A stretch of DNA of 14,369 bases from the NCBI GenBank assembly GCA_050742155.1, contig JBOGFC010000183.1, positions 1 through 14,369 on the forward strand, given 5' to 3'. The stretch comes from JBOGFC01 sp050742155 (lineage in GTDB: Bacteria; Actinomycetota; Acidimicrobiia; Spongiisociales; JALYHC01). Made by a program: the position numbers and the translations under genes. The stretch's first letter is position 1, and each line of letters starts with the position of its first letter. The notes beneath the pieces are model-generated. The model saw only the letters and a program-made list of their open reading frames with translations, had not been told where the DNA came from and searched no databases. Below are positions 1-5,685 of the stretch, in pieces.

Positions 1-1
1 T

Positions 2-64
2 GGTGCTCGCGCGGACTGCTTGCGGACTGCCAGCGGACCAAACTCAGGAGGACGGCGGCCATGA
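2..64 (+). CDS. C-terminal tail of a second tyrosine integrase (5' part outside window)
   Basis: The frame opening at base 2 runs to a TGA at 62-64 and reads GARADCLRTASGPNSGGRRP. Its first residues align in frame with the end of the integrase further right in this window (GSLADSLRTERG), and the DNA matches at 23 of 28 bases between 2-29 and 4071-4098. An A-D-x-L-R-T ending is, from memory, common in actinobacterial phage and element integrases. Only about 20 residues are visible, so no catalytic motif can be checked. If the reading is right, a second integrase gene ends here and the region is a repeated integration site. The alternative is that this is only a repeated DNA segment, such as an element end, that happens to be open. 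Confidence 0.45.
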   Translation, partial: GARADCLRTASGPNSGGRRP

Positions 65-123
65 CCGACCCGGGTAAAGGCCACTCGGGCGGCTCAGCCC
101 GTTGCCGATTCGGCTTAGGGTGA
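61..123 (+). CDS. Possible 20-residue leader-type ORF overlapping the integrase tail
   Basis: An ATG at 61 overlaps the preceding TGA as ATGA. It has a full AGGAGG at 46-51, nine bases upstream, and the frame stops at 121-123. The predicted peptide (starting MTDPGKGHSGG) matches no family I recognise. The strong ribosome binding site and the stop-start overlap are the only support. It could be a fortuitous ORF. Confidence 0.2.
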   Translation: MTDPGKGHSGGSARCRFGLG

Positions 124-380
124 ACCGTGCTTCTATCAGCACACAGGGACCAGTTCTCGCCCGTCATAGAACGGAAACATCCCGCAGGATGATGAGGCCT
201 CCTGCTTCACGTCGATACCGACCCCACCCGGTCGATCTGCTGGACCGAAATGCTTTGCGCGGTATGGATTTCGGCTCTCAACACCTCGCGCGGTTTCCTA
301 CATTTCTCGCCCCGGTGAAGAACGCCGTCGAGGACGTGGCCGAGCGCCACCGCGCGGACAAAGGAGGTGTCTCAAACGGC
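124..380. other. Spacer with no supported gene
   Basis: Together with the short ORF before it, this is a stretch of more than 300 bases without a convincing gene. A plus-strand frame is open from 102 to 587, but its codon content is poor and it runs through the start of a much better gene at 442. No tRNA, attachment core or long repeat could be recognised here. The AAGGAGGT at 361-368 is a good anti-Shine-Dalgarno match but has no sensible start codon behind it: the in-frame GTG at 367 hits a stop after five codons. Confidence 0.5.
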
Positions 381-409
381 TTGACAGCTTCCGGCCCGTT
401 GGGTACGGT
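381..409 (+). promoter_or_regulatory. Consensus sigma70-type promoter for the envelope operon
   Basis: A perfect -35 box TTGACA (381-386) is followed by a 17-base spacer and TACGGT (404-409), a TANNNT -10 box. The start of transcription is expected near 416, giving a leader of about 26 bases before the ATG at 442. The match is far better than those before the core genes of the window, which have -10 boxes but no clear -35. Confidence 0.6.
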
Positions 410-441
410 TTTCGAGGAGATGCCTCGTCCGGGGGGGCCGG

Positions 442-1044
442 ATGAGCATAGGAAGATCCTCTGGAGTTGTCACCGCGCTTGCGGCGGGCCTGGTTGTAAT
501 CCTTCTGGTCGGGGGCCCCTTGGCTTTCGGCTCGCTGCTTCGGGTTGGCGGAAGCACTCGAGCCTCAGCCGTTGCGGCTTCTCCTGACGTCAAAGTGGTT
601 AGGGCTGCCTCGGCTGATCAGGTCGCGCAAATTCCGGAAGCGCCGCCTGTCGATCAGTTGGTGCCTGGGTTTCTCCCACCTGGATACAAGCTGGCCGACA
701 GCTACGAGCTGCCCGGTCCGGAGGGCCTGCCCTCCCGCCCCGTCTTGGTCTACCAGCGAGGGACTGGTCCGGGTGACCCAAAGTTCGCCATGATCGATGT
801 CTGGCATTTTCCTGGGATTGTTTTCAGTGCCGACGAATTTGTCCAAGATCGATCGAATGTTCGGCGGCTAACTGTGAGGGGGCACGAAGCAGTCATGGAG
901 GTCCCAGAGAACCCTGCGATCGGGATATGGGTTCTTCGATGGGCCGAACGCGACGAGTTGGTGATCATCGTCGTGGGATCGGGATCAGTTACAGAGGCAG
1001 ATTTGGAGGCTGTAGCCAACGGGCTCGTAGAGGCAGGTAGCTGA
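442..1044 (+). CDS. Membrane-anchored protein with DUF4367-like extracytoplasmic domain
   Basis: The 200-residue product has a short basic N-terminus, one hydrophobic segment at about residues 9-32 (signal anchor or uncleaved signal), a linker, and a globular domain from about residue 70. That domain begins V-P-G-F-L-P-P-G-Y-K-L and continues with alternating strands, then R-G-H-E-A near 150 and W-V-L-R-W-A near 165. This is the layout of DUF4367/RsgI-type extracytoplasmic domains found on anti-sigma-like and sporulation-related proteins. No sigma factor gene is next to it, so a regulatory role is unproven. The ATG at 442 is chosen because the frame is closed further upstream and the promoter at 381-409 fits it. 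Its ribosome binding site is weak (a G-run at 431-437). The stop overlaps the next start as TGATG, so the two genes are probably translated together. Confidence 0.7.
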   Translation: MSIGRSSGVVTALAAGLVVILLVGGPLAFGSLLRVGGSTRASAVAASPDVKVVRAASADQVAQIPEAPPVDQLVPGFLPPGYKLADSYELPGPEGLPSRPVLVYQRGTGPGDPKFAMIDVWHFPGIVFSADEFVQDRSNVRRLTVRGHEAVMEVPENPAIGIWVLRWAERDELVIIVVGSGSVTEADLEAVANGLVEAGS

Positions 1045-1568
1045 TGATCGTTCGAAGAAGCGGCGTGATCTTGGCTGCTGTTGCTATGGCCTCGGCATTG
1101 ACTGCTGTTTCGGTTCTGGCGCATCCTATGGACAGGAGTGGCGGAGCTGGATCCACCGATGACTGGCCAGATGAGCATCTGCTTTGCAAGCCCGAGGATT
1201 GCAATACCGAGATCAGCTCGGGCAACGTGGTCGGGGTTTGGCAGGTGATCCTGTGGGCTGAGGACTTGCTCGCCGATTGCGGTGGGACCGGAGTCGACGG
1301 GATCTTTGGCAGCACTACCAAGACTCAGACCATTGCATGGCAGCAAGCTTTTGGTATCGGCGCGGACGGGAAGGTCGGACAGACTACGTGGGGAACGGCG
1401 GACAATCGGACCTTCGAACCGGATGGGAAGACGGTTATCTATGACGCCATGCGCACCACGAAATCTGTGGAGTTCTATCTTCCGGCCCCTGGCACTGTCT
1501 ACCAAGTCGGCTGGAAAGGCGCTTTCGTCAACACGGATCACTTCGACCGGTCCATCGATCGGTGTTGA
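1044..1568 (+). CDS. Exported peptidoglycan-binding (PG_binding_1-like) protein
   Basis: The 174-residue product starts with a clear Sec signal (MIVRRSG, then a hydrophobic run to about residue 26 ending V-L-A). Residues about 60-115 look like a PG_binding_1 repeat: V-W-Q-x-I-L near the start, V-D-G-I-F-G-S-T-T in the middle and a second G-A-D-G-K-V-G-Q-T-T-W near the end. Such domains bind cell-wall peptidoglycan outside the membrane. No catalytic domain follows; the last 60 residues are unassigned. The gene overlaps the upstream one by TGATG. Its 3' end abuts the broken minus-strand gene, so the C-terminus (ending S-I-D-R-C) may be an artefact of a deletion junction and the original protein could have been longer. 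Confidence 0.7.
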   Translation: MIVRRSGVILAAVAMASALTAVSVLAHPMDRSGGAGSTDDWPDEHLLCKPEDCNTEISSGNVVGVWQVILWAEDLLADCGGTGVDGIFGSTTKTQTIAWQQAFGIGADGKVGQTTWGTADNRTFEPDGKTVIYDAMRTTKSVEFYLPAPGTVYQVGWKGAFVNTDHFDRSIDRC

Positions 1569-1948
1569 GGGGGCGAGAACCGCGCCGATGAGGGCTCGGG
1601 GGCGCTGGCGGAGGTCCTCGTTGTCGATGGCCCGCTCGCGCTGGGCCAAGCTCTTCTCGCGGCCGGCGAGTGTTGCTCCTCCCACTCGGCCAGCTCCGCC
1701 TCCCGCTCGCGAAGGAGCTTCTGGAGCTGCTCTAGCTAGGTCCTCTTCCACCACCAAGCGGAGCTCCCAGGCGATGAGCGCGGCGATCCCTCTCCCCATC
1801 GGGACCCCCACCGCATCACAGTACGCCCGCCAGGTGGACCAGAAGGCATCCGACACCGGCACCCGGACAACTGGGAGCCCTCCTCCTCCCCGAGGGCGGA
1901 GAGGATCTCCTGATTGATCTCGATGAGTATCCCCCGTTCCAAGGGCAT
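1569..1948 (-). pseudogene. Coiled-coil protein gene broken by about three frameshifts
   Basis: On the minus strand an ATG at 1948 has GGAGAG about nine bases upstream and reads MPLERGILIEINQ to about 1876. Protein-like sequence then continues in a different frame (RVPVSDAFWSTWRAYCDAVG, followed by G-R-G-I-A-A-L-I-A-W-E-L-R-L-V-V-E-E-D) to about 1737. It returns to the first frame for a charged coiled-coil stretch (EQLQKLLREREAELAEWEEQ) to about 1675, then moves back to the second frame (REKSLAQRERAIDNEDL) to about 1569. A TAG at 1736-1738 interrupts the first frame. No stop of its own is found before it runs antisense into the neighbouring plus-strand gene, so the 3' end is probably lost. 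The family is not recognised. Sequencing error is an alternative, but about 10 kb of core genes in the same window carry no such shift. Confidence 0.55.
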
Positions 1949-1980
1949 TGGTTCTCTCTCCGGTCCGACCGCAGACAGTT

Positions 1981-2031
1981 GCAACCTGAGAGTTGCCTGT
2001 TGATATGTATACCGACTGCAACGCTGTTGCA
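1981..2031. repeat. Paired GCAAC...GTTGC inverted repeats, possible operator
   Basis: Two small dyads share the same arms: GCAAC (1981-1985) with GTTGC (1992-1996), and TGCAAC (2017-2022) with GTTGCA (2026-2031). Between them lies an AT-rich stretch (about 2000-2012), rare in this GC-rich window. They sit 30-80 bases upstream of the minus-strand start at 1948, where a promoter and operator would be expected. The regulator is unknown. Confidence 0.35.
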
Positions 2032-2379
2032 GGTGCCTGTGTGGTTGAGGGCGGTCGGTGCGCGAGGGAGGTGAAGCCGTCTCAGAGGTGGCGGTTCCGG
2101 GGTGGAGGCGGTGGCGTCTGCTCGGGCGACGGGTTTCGCCTTCGGGCGGGGTTCCTTCCCGAGCAAGGCCTTGAGCGGTGTGGAGGTCGGCTGGCCGAAC
2201 CTGATCTGGCACTACCGGGGTTTCGGCACGCCTGCGCCCTCGCCGGGACGCCTGTCCGCCCGGCCAACCCCCGATGCGGTGGGGGCCGGCAGCCCACCCA
2301 CCCCCCTCCCTCAGGCCGGCCTGTGACCGGCGCCGGGTTCGGATGACAGGGTTGATCACCCGGCTAATGAACCGGGCCG
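2032..2379. other. Non-coding or degraded stretch without a recognisable gene
   Basis: Several overlapping open frames exist because of the GC content. The most protein-like is on the plus strand from a GTG at 2102 to a TGA at 2324-2326 (74 residues, rich in G, A, P and S, with W-P-N-L-I-W-H-Y in the middle). No family match or convincing ribosome binding site was found. It could be a remnant of an element gene lying between the broken coiled-coil gene and the excisionase. Confidence 0.35.
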
Positions 2380-2587
2380 CGCTTTCAACAGAGTCGCAAT
2401 CACCCTCTCAAGAACCCTTTCAACGCGCTTGCAAATCGGTCGCAAAACACGCGAAACCCCAGCTAGGAAGGCCCGGCTTAGGTCGCCGAGAGCCTCCCCG
2501 ATCGGACTCCACTGGAGGGCGGAGACGGCGGCTGAAAGGGAATTTGAGAGGGTCTCTGAAAGCGGATCTGAGATCGTTTTGAAAGCG
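2380..2587. repeat. Nested imperfect inverted repeat upstream of xis
   Basis: Left arm: CGCTTTCAA (2380-2388), then ACCCTCTCAA (2402-2411), GAA, CCCTTTCA (2415-2422). Right arm, as reverse complements in mirrored order: TGAAAGGG (2533-2540), AAT, TTGAGAGGGT (2544-2553), then TTGAAAGCG (2579-2587). A further CTGAAAGCG lies at 2556-2564, giving an approximate 24-base direct repeat on the right side. The arms surround about 110 bases. This is a plausible binding array for integrase or excisionase, or a replication-origin-like structure of the element; which one cannot be told from sequence. Confidence 0.5.
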
Positions 2588-2593
2588 TCGCCA

Positions 2594-2606
2594 CCGAGAA
2601 TCTCGG
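2594..2606. promoter_or_regulatory. Short palindrome immediately before the xis start
   Basis: CCGAGA (2594-2599), one spacer base, and TCTCGG (2601-2606) form a perfect six-base dyad ending one base before the GTG at 2608. It occupies the place where a ribosome binding site would lie, and no Shine-Dalgarno sequence is visible. It could be an autoregulatory operator or a structure limiting xis translation. Confidence 0.3.
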
Positions 2607-2607
2607 C

Positions 2608-2827
2608 GTGGAACAGCTCGAGCGGCTCCTGAGCGTCCAGGAACTCGCCCAGTATCTTGGGGTGCCGGCGGCCACGCTGTACCAGTGGCGGTACCGGGGT
2701 GAGGGTCCTCGGGGGTTCCGGGTGGGTAAGCACCTCCGGTACCGCTGGGGCCGACGTCGACGAGTGGATCGAACGTCAGCTCAAGATTTCGGCCGGTGAC
2801 CGCCTCGAATTGTTCAGGCCCCCGTGA
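2608..2827 (+). pseudogene. xis: Excisionase / MerR-like HTH protein, frameshifted
   Basis: Residues 1-47 from the GTG at 2608 are a classic helix_turn_helix_17 excisionase: L-S-V-Q-E-L-A-Q-Y-L-G-V-P at 8-20, L-Y-Q-W-R-Y-R-G-E-G-P at 24-34, then G-K-H-L-R-Y-R-W. In the original frame the reading then becomes basic and aberrant and stops at 2798-2800. Removing one G from the run 2747-2750 restores the expected continuation A-D-V-D-E-W-I-E-R-Q-L-K-I-S-A-G-D and a stop at 2825-2827. Such proteins bend DNA at attachment sites and direct element excision with the integrase. The DNA-binding half is intact, so residual binding is possible, but the end of the family's usual C-terminal helix is lost. 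The family assignment is firm; calling it dead depends on the extra G being real. Confidence 0.75.
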
Positions 2828-3038
2828 GAGCGGTCGCAAGCAATCGCATCGGCTGTTTCCAGCGGGTCCCAGGACGAGGCAACTGTGATCGCCCGTCCTA
2901 GGCCAGCACAGCACTCCCCGAGCTCGCGTCATATGCCAGCGGTAGGGTCGCAACCGCAGCAGATTGAGGAAGCGACGGGTGAAGGCTGCAGCGAGCGAAG
3001 GGCGAGGCGACGAGGCACGCGAGACGGGAGAGGCTGAC
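2828..3038. other. xis-int spacer
   Basis: No gene is supported in these 211 bases. They hold two of the GGTCGCAA octamers. The integrase frame is open upstream to a TTG at 2964, but that extension (rich in R, A, G and E) does not look like an integrase N-terminus. Confidence 0.5.
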
Positions 3039-4157
3039 ATGGCATCCATCCAAAAGCGACCCAACGGCAAGTGGCGGGCCCGGTACCGGGACGGCACCGG
3101 CCGGGAGCACGCCCGGCATTTCGAGCGGAAGGCCGAAGCGCAGGCGTGGCTAGACGAGGAGACGGCAAGGCTCATCACGGGCCGCTGGCTCGACCCCACC
3201 GCTCGGAAAGTGACCGTCGGCGAGTGGTGCGAGCGGTGGCTGGCCGGGTACACAGGACGCCCTTCCACGGTCCGGCAGGCTCGCACCCACCTCAACAAGA
3301 TCCGCGCCGAGTTCGGCCCGGTGCCGCTCAGCGCGGTACGACCGTCGCTGATCCGCTCCTGGCTCGCCCGGCTCGCCGACGAGGGGCACGCGCCCTCCTA
3401 CCTCCACGCGCTCCACGCCCGCCTCTCGCAGATCATGACCGACGCGGTGCACGACGGGATGCTGGCCCAGTCTCCGTGCTCGCGGCGCACCTCACCGCCG
3501 ATAGGGGAGCAGCGGCCCTATGTCGCCACCACGGAGCAGGTGTGGGCCCTCTACGAGGCGTTTCCCGATCGGCGACGCCTGGCGGTCCTGCTGGGGGCGT
3601 TCGCCGGCCTCAGCACCGGCGAGGTGTGCGGCCTGCGGCTGGAGGACGTCGCCTTCCTCGAGCGGGAGATCCGACCCGCGCTCCAGTGGCCGGCCGAGCC
3701 GCTCAAGACCCCGATGCGCCGGACGCCGATCCCGGTGGCCGACACGCTGCTCGATGCGATCTCCGTCCAGGTAGCGAGCTGGCGTGGGGAGTGGGTGCTC
3801 ACGCTCGACGACGGCGGGCAAGTGGGACCGTGGCACATCCAGCGCCAAGTGGACCGCGCCCGCAGGCAGGTGGCGGGGCTCCCCGAAGGCTTCCGCTTCC
3901 ACGACCTGCGCCACTACTACGCCTCGCTGCTCATCGCCTCAGGCGCGGACGTTAAGGTCGTCCAGCACCGGCTCCGTCACGCGTCAGCGAAGACCACGCT
4001 GGACACTTACGGCCACCTCTGGCCAGACTCCGACGAATCCACCCGGACGGCGGTTGAACGGGTCCTGTCCGGTAGTCTCGCGGACTCGTTGCGGACTGAG
4101 CGGGGGTCAGCTAGACCTTTGCCCAGCTCAGGGCTATCTCCGCCTCACATGTCGTAG
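3039..4157 (+). CDS. int: Tyrosine recombinase / phage-type integrase, first catalytic Arg replaced by Ser
   Basis: The 372-residue protein starts at ATG 3039, with GGGAGAGG at 3026-3033. Residues 1-45 are an arm-binding domain (M-A-S-I-Q-K-R-P-N-G-K-W-R-A-R-Y-R-D), residues about 58-145 the SAM-like core-binding domain, and residues about 160-335 the catalytic domain. Catalytic positions seen: Lys223, His288-x-x-Arg291, His314 and Tyr324 (D-T-Y-G-H). The usual first arginine in G-L-R-x-G-E is Ser192 (codon AGC at 3612-3614; CGC would need one change). Loss of this arginine normally abolishes strand cleavage, so the enzyme is predicted inactive. The C-terminus (after L-A-D-S-L-R-T-E) runs through non-conserved sequence and overlaps the 3' end of glnA on the other strand by 13 bases, so the last 20 residues are probably junction sequence. 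Confidence 0.9.
   Translation: MASIQKRPNGKWRARYRDGTGREHARHFERKAEAQAWLDEETARLITGRWLDPTARKVTVGEWCERWLAGYTGRPSTVRQARTHLNKIRAEFGPVPLSAVRPSLIRSWLARLADEGHAPSYLHALHARLSQIMTDAVHDGMLAQSPCSRRTSPPIGEQRPYVATTEQVWALYEAFPDRRRLAVLLGAFAGLSTGEVCGLRLEDVAFLEREIRPALQWPAEPLKTPMRRTPIPVADTLLDAISVQVASWRGEWVLTLDDGGQVGPWHIQRQVDRARRQVAGLPEGFRFHDLRHYYASLLIASGADVKVVQHRLRHASAKTTLDTYGHLWPDSDESTRTAVERVLSGSLADSLRTERGSARPLPSSGLSPPHMS
4080..4097 (+). repeat. Phased GCGGACT repeat in the integrase 3' end
   Basis: GCGGACT occurs at 4080-4086 and 4091-4097, 11 bases apart (one helical turn). The same heptamer occurs at 11-17 and 22-28, again 11 bases apart, with GCGGACC at 33-39. In each case it lies in the codons for A-D-x-L-R-T, but the two heptamers are read in different frames. 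It may be an integrase binding or attachment sequence embedded in the gene end, or simply conserved coding sequence. Confidence 0.4.
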
Positions 4158-5572
4158 TACAGGTAGAACTCGTAGGGGTGGGGACGCAGCCGGACCGCGT
4201 CGATCTCTCGTTCCCGCTTGTAGGCCGTCCAGGACTCGATCAGGTCTTCGGTGAAGACCTCCCCCTGCAAGAGGAAGTCCTGGTCCGCCTCCAGGGCGTC
4301 GAGGGACTCCTCCAGGCTGGCCGGTACCGAGGGGACCCGGGCCAGCTCCTCCGGGGGAAGGTCGTAGAGGTCCTTGTCCACCGGGTCGGGCGGCTCGATC
4401 TTGTTGATGATCCCGTCCAGGCCGGCCATCAGCATGGCCGAGAAGGCCAGGTAGGGGTTGCAGGTGGGGTCCGGACAGCGGAACTCGAGCCGCTTGGTCT
4501 CGGGCTTCTTGGAATACACCGGGATACGGACCGCCGCCGAGCGGTTGCGCTGGCTGTAGACCAGGTTGACCGGGGCCTCGTAGCCCGGCACCAGCCGCCG
4601 GTAGGAGTTGGTGGTGGGAGCCGCGAAGGCCAGCAGGGCCGGGGCATGTTCCAGCAGCCCGCCGATGTACCAGCGCCCGTAGTCAGAGAGCCCGGCGTAG
4701 CCCTCCTCGTCGTAGAAGAGGTTCTCCCCGTCCCTCCAGATGCTCTGGTGGGTGTGCATGCCCGAGCCGTTGTCCTGGAAGATCGGCTTGGGCATGAAGG
4801 TGACTGTCTTACCGTAGCGCCAGGCGACGCTCTTGGTGACGTACTTGTAGAGGGTGACCTGGTCGGCCATCCGGAGGAGCGTCGAGTACCGAAGGTCGAT
4901 CTCCGCCTGGCCGGCGGTGCCCACCTCGTGGTGGTGCACCTCCACGTCGATGCCCATCTCCTCGAGGACCGCCACCATCTCGGTGCGCAGGTCCTGGAAG
5001 TGGTCGGTGGGGGGGACCGGGAAGTAGCCCTCCTTGTAGCGGGGCTTGTAGCCGAGGTTGCCGCCCGGCTCGTCCCGCCCGGAGTTCCAGGCCCCCTCGA
5101 TGGAGTCCACGAAGTGATAGGCGGAGAACTGGTTCTGGTCGAAACGGGCCGAATCGAAGATGTAGAACTCGCACTCCGGCCCCCAGTAGGAGGTGTCGGC
5201 GATGCCGCTGCCGGTCAGGTACCGCTCGGCCTTCTGGGCGACGTAGCGGGGGTCGCGGGTGTAGGGCTGGCCGGTGACCGGGTCCTTGACGAAGCAATAG
5301 AGGAGCAGGGTGGGCCGCTCCCGGAAGGGATCGGCCACCGCGGTGGTCGGGTCCGGCACCAGGATCATGTCCGACTCCTGGATCTCCTGGAATCCCCGGA
5401 TCGATGAGCCGTCGAAGCCGTAGCCCTCCTCGAAGCCGGCCTCGCTGAGCTCGTCCACCGGGATGGTGAAGTGCTGGACCTGGCCCGGCAAGTCGCAGAA
5501 CCGCAGGTCGACGAACTCGATCTCCGCTTCCTTGGCCAACTTCAGCACGTCGGCGGGCTTCTTGGCGCCCAT
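4145..5572 (-). CDS. glnA: Type I (GSI-beta) glutamine synthetase
   Basis: This cytoplasmic dodecameric enzyme makes glutamine from glutamate, ammonia and ATP. The 475-residue product has the beta-grasp N-domain (G-Y-G-F-D-G-S-S-I near 51-59), the metal and nucleotide motifs (W-G-P-E-C-E-F-Y at 130-137, F-M-P-K-P at 259-263, N-G-S-G-M-H-T-H at 268-275), N-R-S-A-A-V-R-I at 343-350 and R-L-E-F-R near 361-365. K-D-L-Y-D-L-P-P-E-E at 400-409 is the GSI-beta adenylylation motif, with Tyr403 the predicted target of GlnE. A GTG at 5575 precedes the ATG at 5572; the ATG is preferred because AGGAGG lies about six bases upstream of it. Length is normal. It is divergent from glnA2 and shares its control region. 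Downstream there is no terminator: its stop lies inside the end of the convergent integrase gene. Confidence 0.97.
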   Translation of the reverse strand: MGAKKPADVLKLAKEAEIEFVDLRFCDLPGQVQHFTIPVDELSEAGFEEGYGFDGSSIRGFQEIQESDMILVPDPTTAVADPFRERPTLLLYCFVKDPVTGQPYTRDPRYVAQKAERYLTGSGIADTSYWGPECEFYIFDSARFDQNQFSAYHFVDSIEGAWNSGRDEPGGNLGYKPRYKEGYFPVPPTDHFQDLRTEMVAVLEEMGIDVEVHHHEVGTAGQAEIDLRYSTLLRMADQVTLYKYVTKSVAWRYGKTVTFMPKPIFQDNGSGMHTHQSIWRDGENLFYDEEGYAGLSDYGRWYIGGLLEHAPALLAFAAPTTNSYRRLVPGYEAPVNLVYSQRNRSAAVRIPVYSKKPETKRLEFRCPDPTCNPYLAFSAMLMAGLDGIINKIEPPDPVDKDLYDLPPEELARVPSVPASLEESLDALEADQDFLLQGEVFTEDLIESWTAYKREREIDAVRLRPHPYEFYLYYDM

Positions 5573-5619
5573 CACTCCCCTCCTCCTGCTCGCGGATCAC
5601 CAGTTTCTAACCGGTCGGG

Positions 5620-5657
5620 GTTTCGGCTCCGTTGCCGCCGTGTGAACGCTCTGTTTC
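5620..5657. promoter_or_regulatory. GlnR-like operator array between glnA and glnA2
   Basis: Four five-base half-sites start at exactly 11-base intervals: GTTTC (5620), GTTGC (5631), GTGAA (5642) and GTTTC (5653). Read on the minus strand they are GAAAC, TTCAC, GCAAC, GAAAC, each separated by six bases. The known streptomycete GlnR box is gTnAC-n6-GAAAC repeated. Two half-sites are perfect GAAAC, and TTCAC and GCAAC each differ by one base from a consensus half-site, although the order is not perfectly alternating. Another GTTTC (5603) followed 11 bases on by GTCGG (5614) may extend the array toward glnA. The position between two glutamine synthetase genes and close to glnR supports the call. 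Confidence 0.55.
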
Positions 5658-5685
5658 GAGGAACCCGGCCCTGGTCTCCGGCCGG

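Larger units (their letters stand above)
2438..2953. repeat. Three direct copies of GGTCGCAA around xis
   Basis: The octamer GGTCGCAA occurs at 2438-2445, 2832-2839 and 2946-2953, all on the plus strand, with a near copy AGTCGCAA at 2392-2399. The copies flank the excisionase gene on both sides and two of them lie in the xis-int spacer. Arm-type recombinase sites or excisionase sites are one explanation. Chance cannot be ruled out for an eight-base word. Confidence 0.3.

Noticed and set aside
64..441. tRNA gene as an integration target
   Set aside because: No T-loop consensus or cloverleaf could be found here or after the integrase.
102..587. 161-residue plus-strand open frame at the left end
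   Set aside because: Poor codon content, no ribosome binding site, and it overlaps the much better supported gene at 442 in another frame.
750..1560. Long minus-strand open frame continuing antisense to the two envelope genes
   Set aside because: Only the part above about 1560 looks like protein; the rest is the antisense of two well supported plus-strand genes.
2356..2733. Minus-strand open frame with amphipathic helix-like sequence
   Set aside because: It is antisense to the xis coding region and its repetitive helical look comes from the inverted repeat. It has no start signal, though the 2380-2590 part is curiously protein-like.
2..4098. The imperfect 28-base repeat as attL/attR of one element
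   Set aside because: Five mismatches in 28 and an in-frame alignment of both copies fit better with two related integrase ends than with freshly duplicated attachment cores; not excluded.
4178..5407. 409-residue plus-strand open frame opposite glnA
   Set aside because: A shadow of the glnA codon pattern in high-GC DNA; composition rich in V, G, L and R with no motifs.
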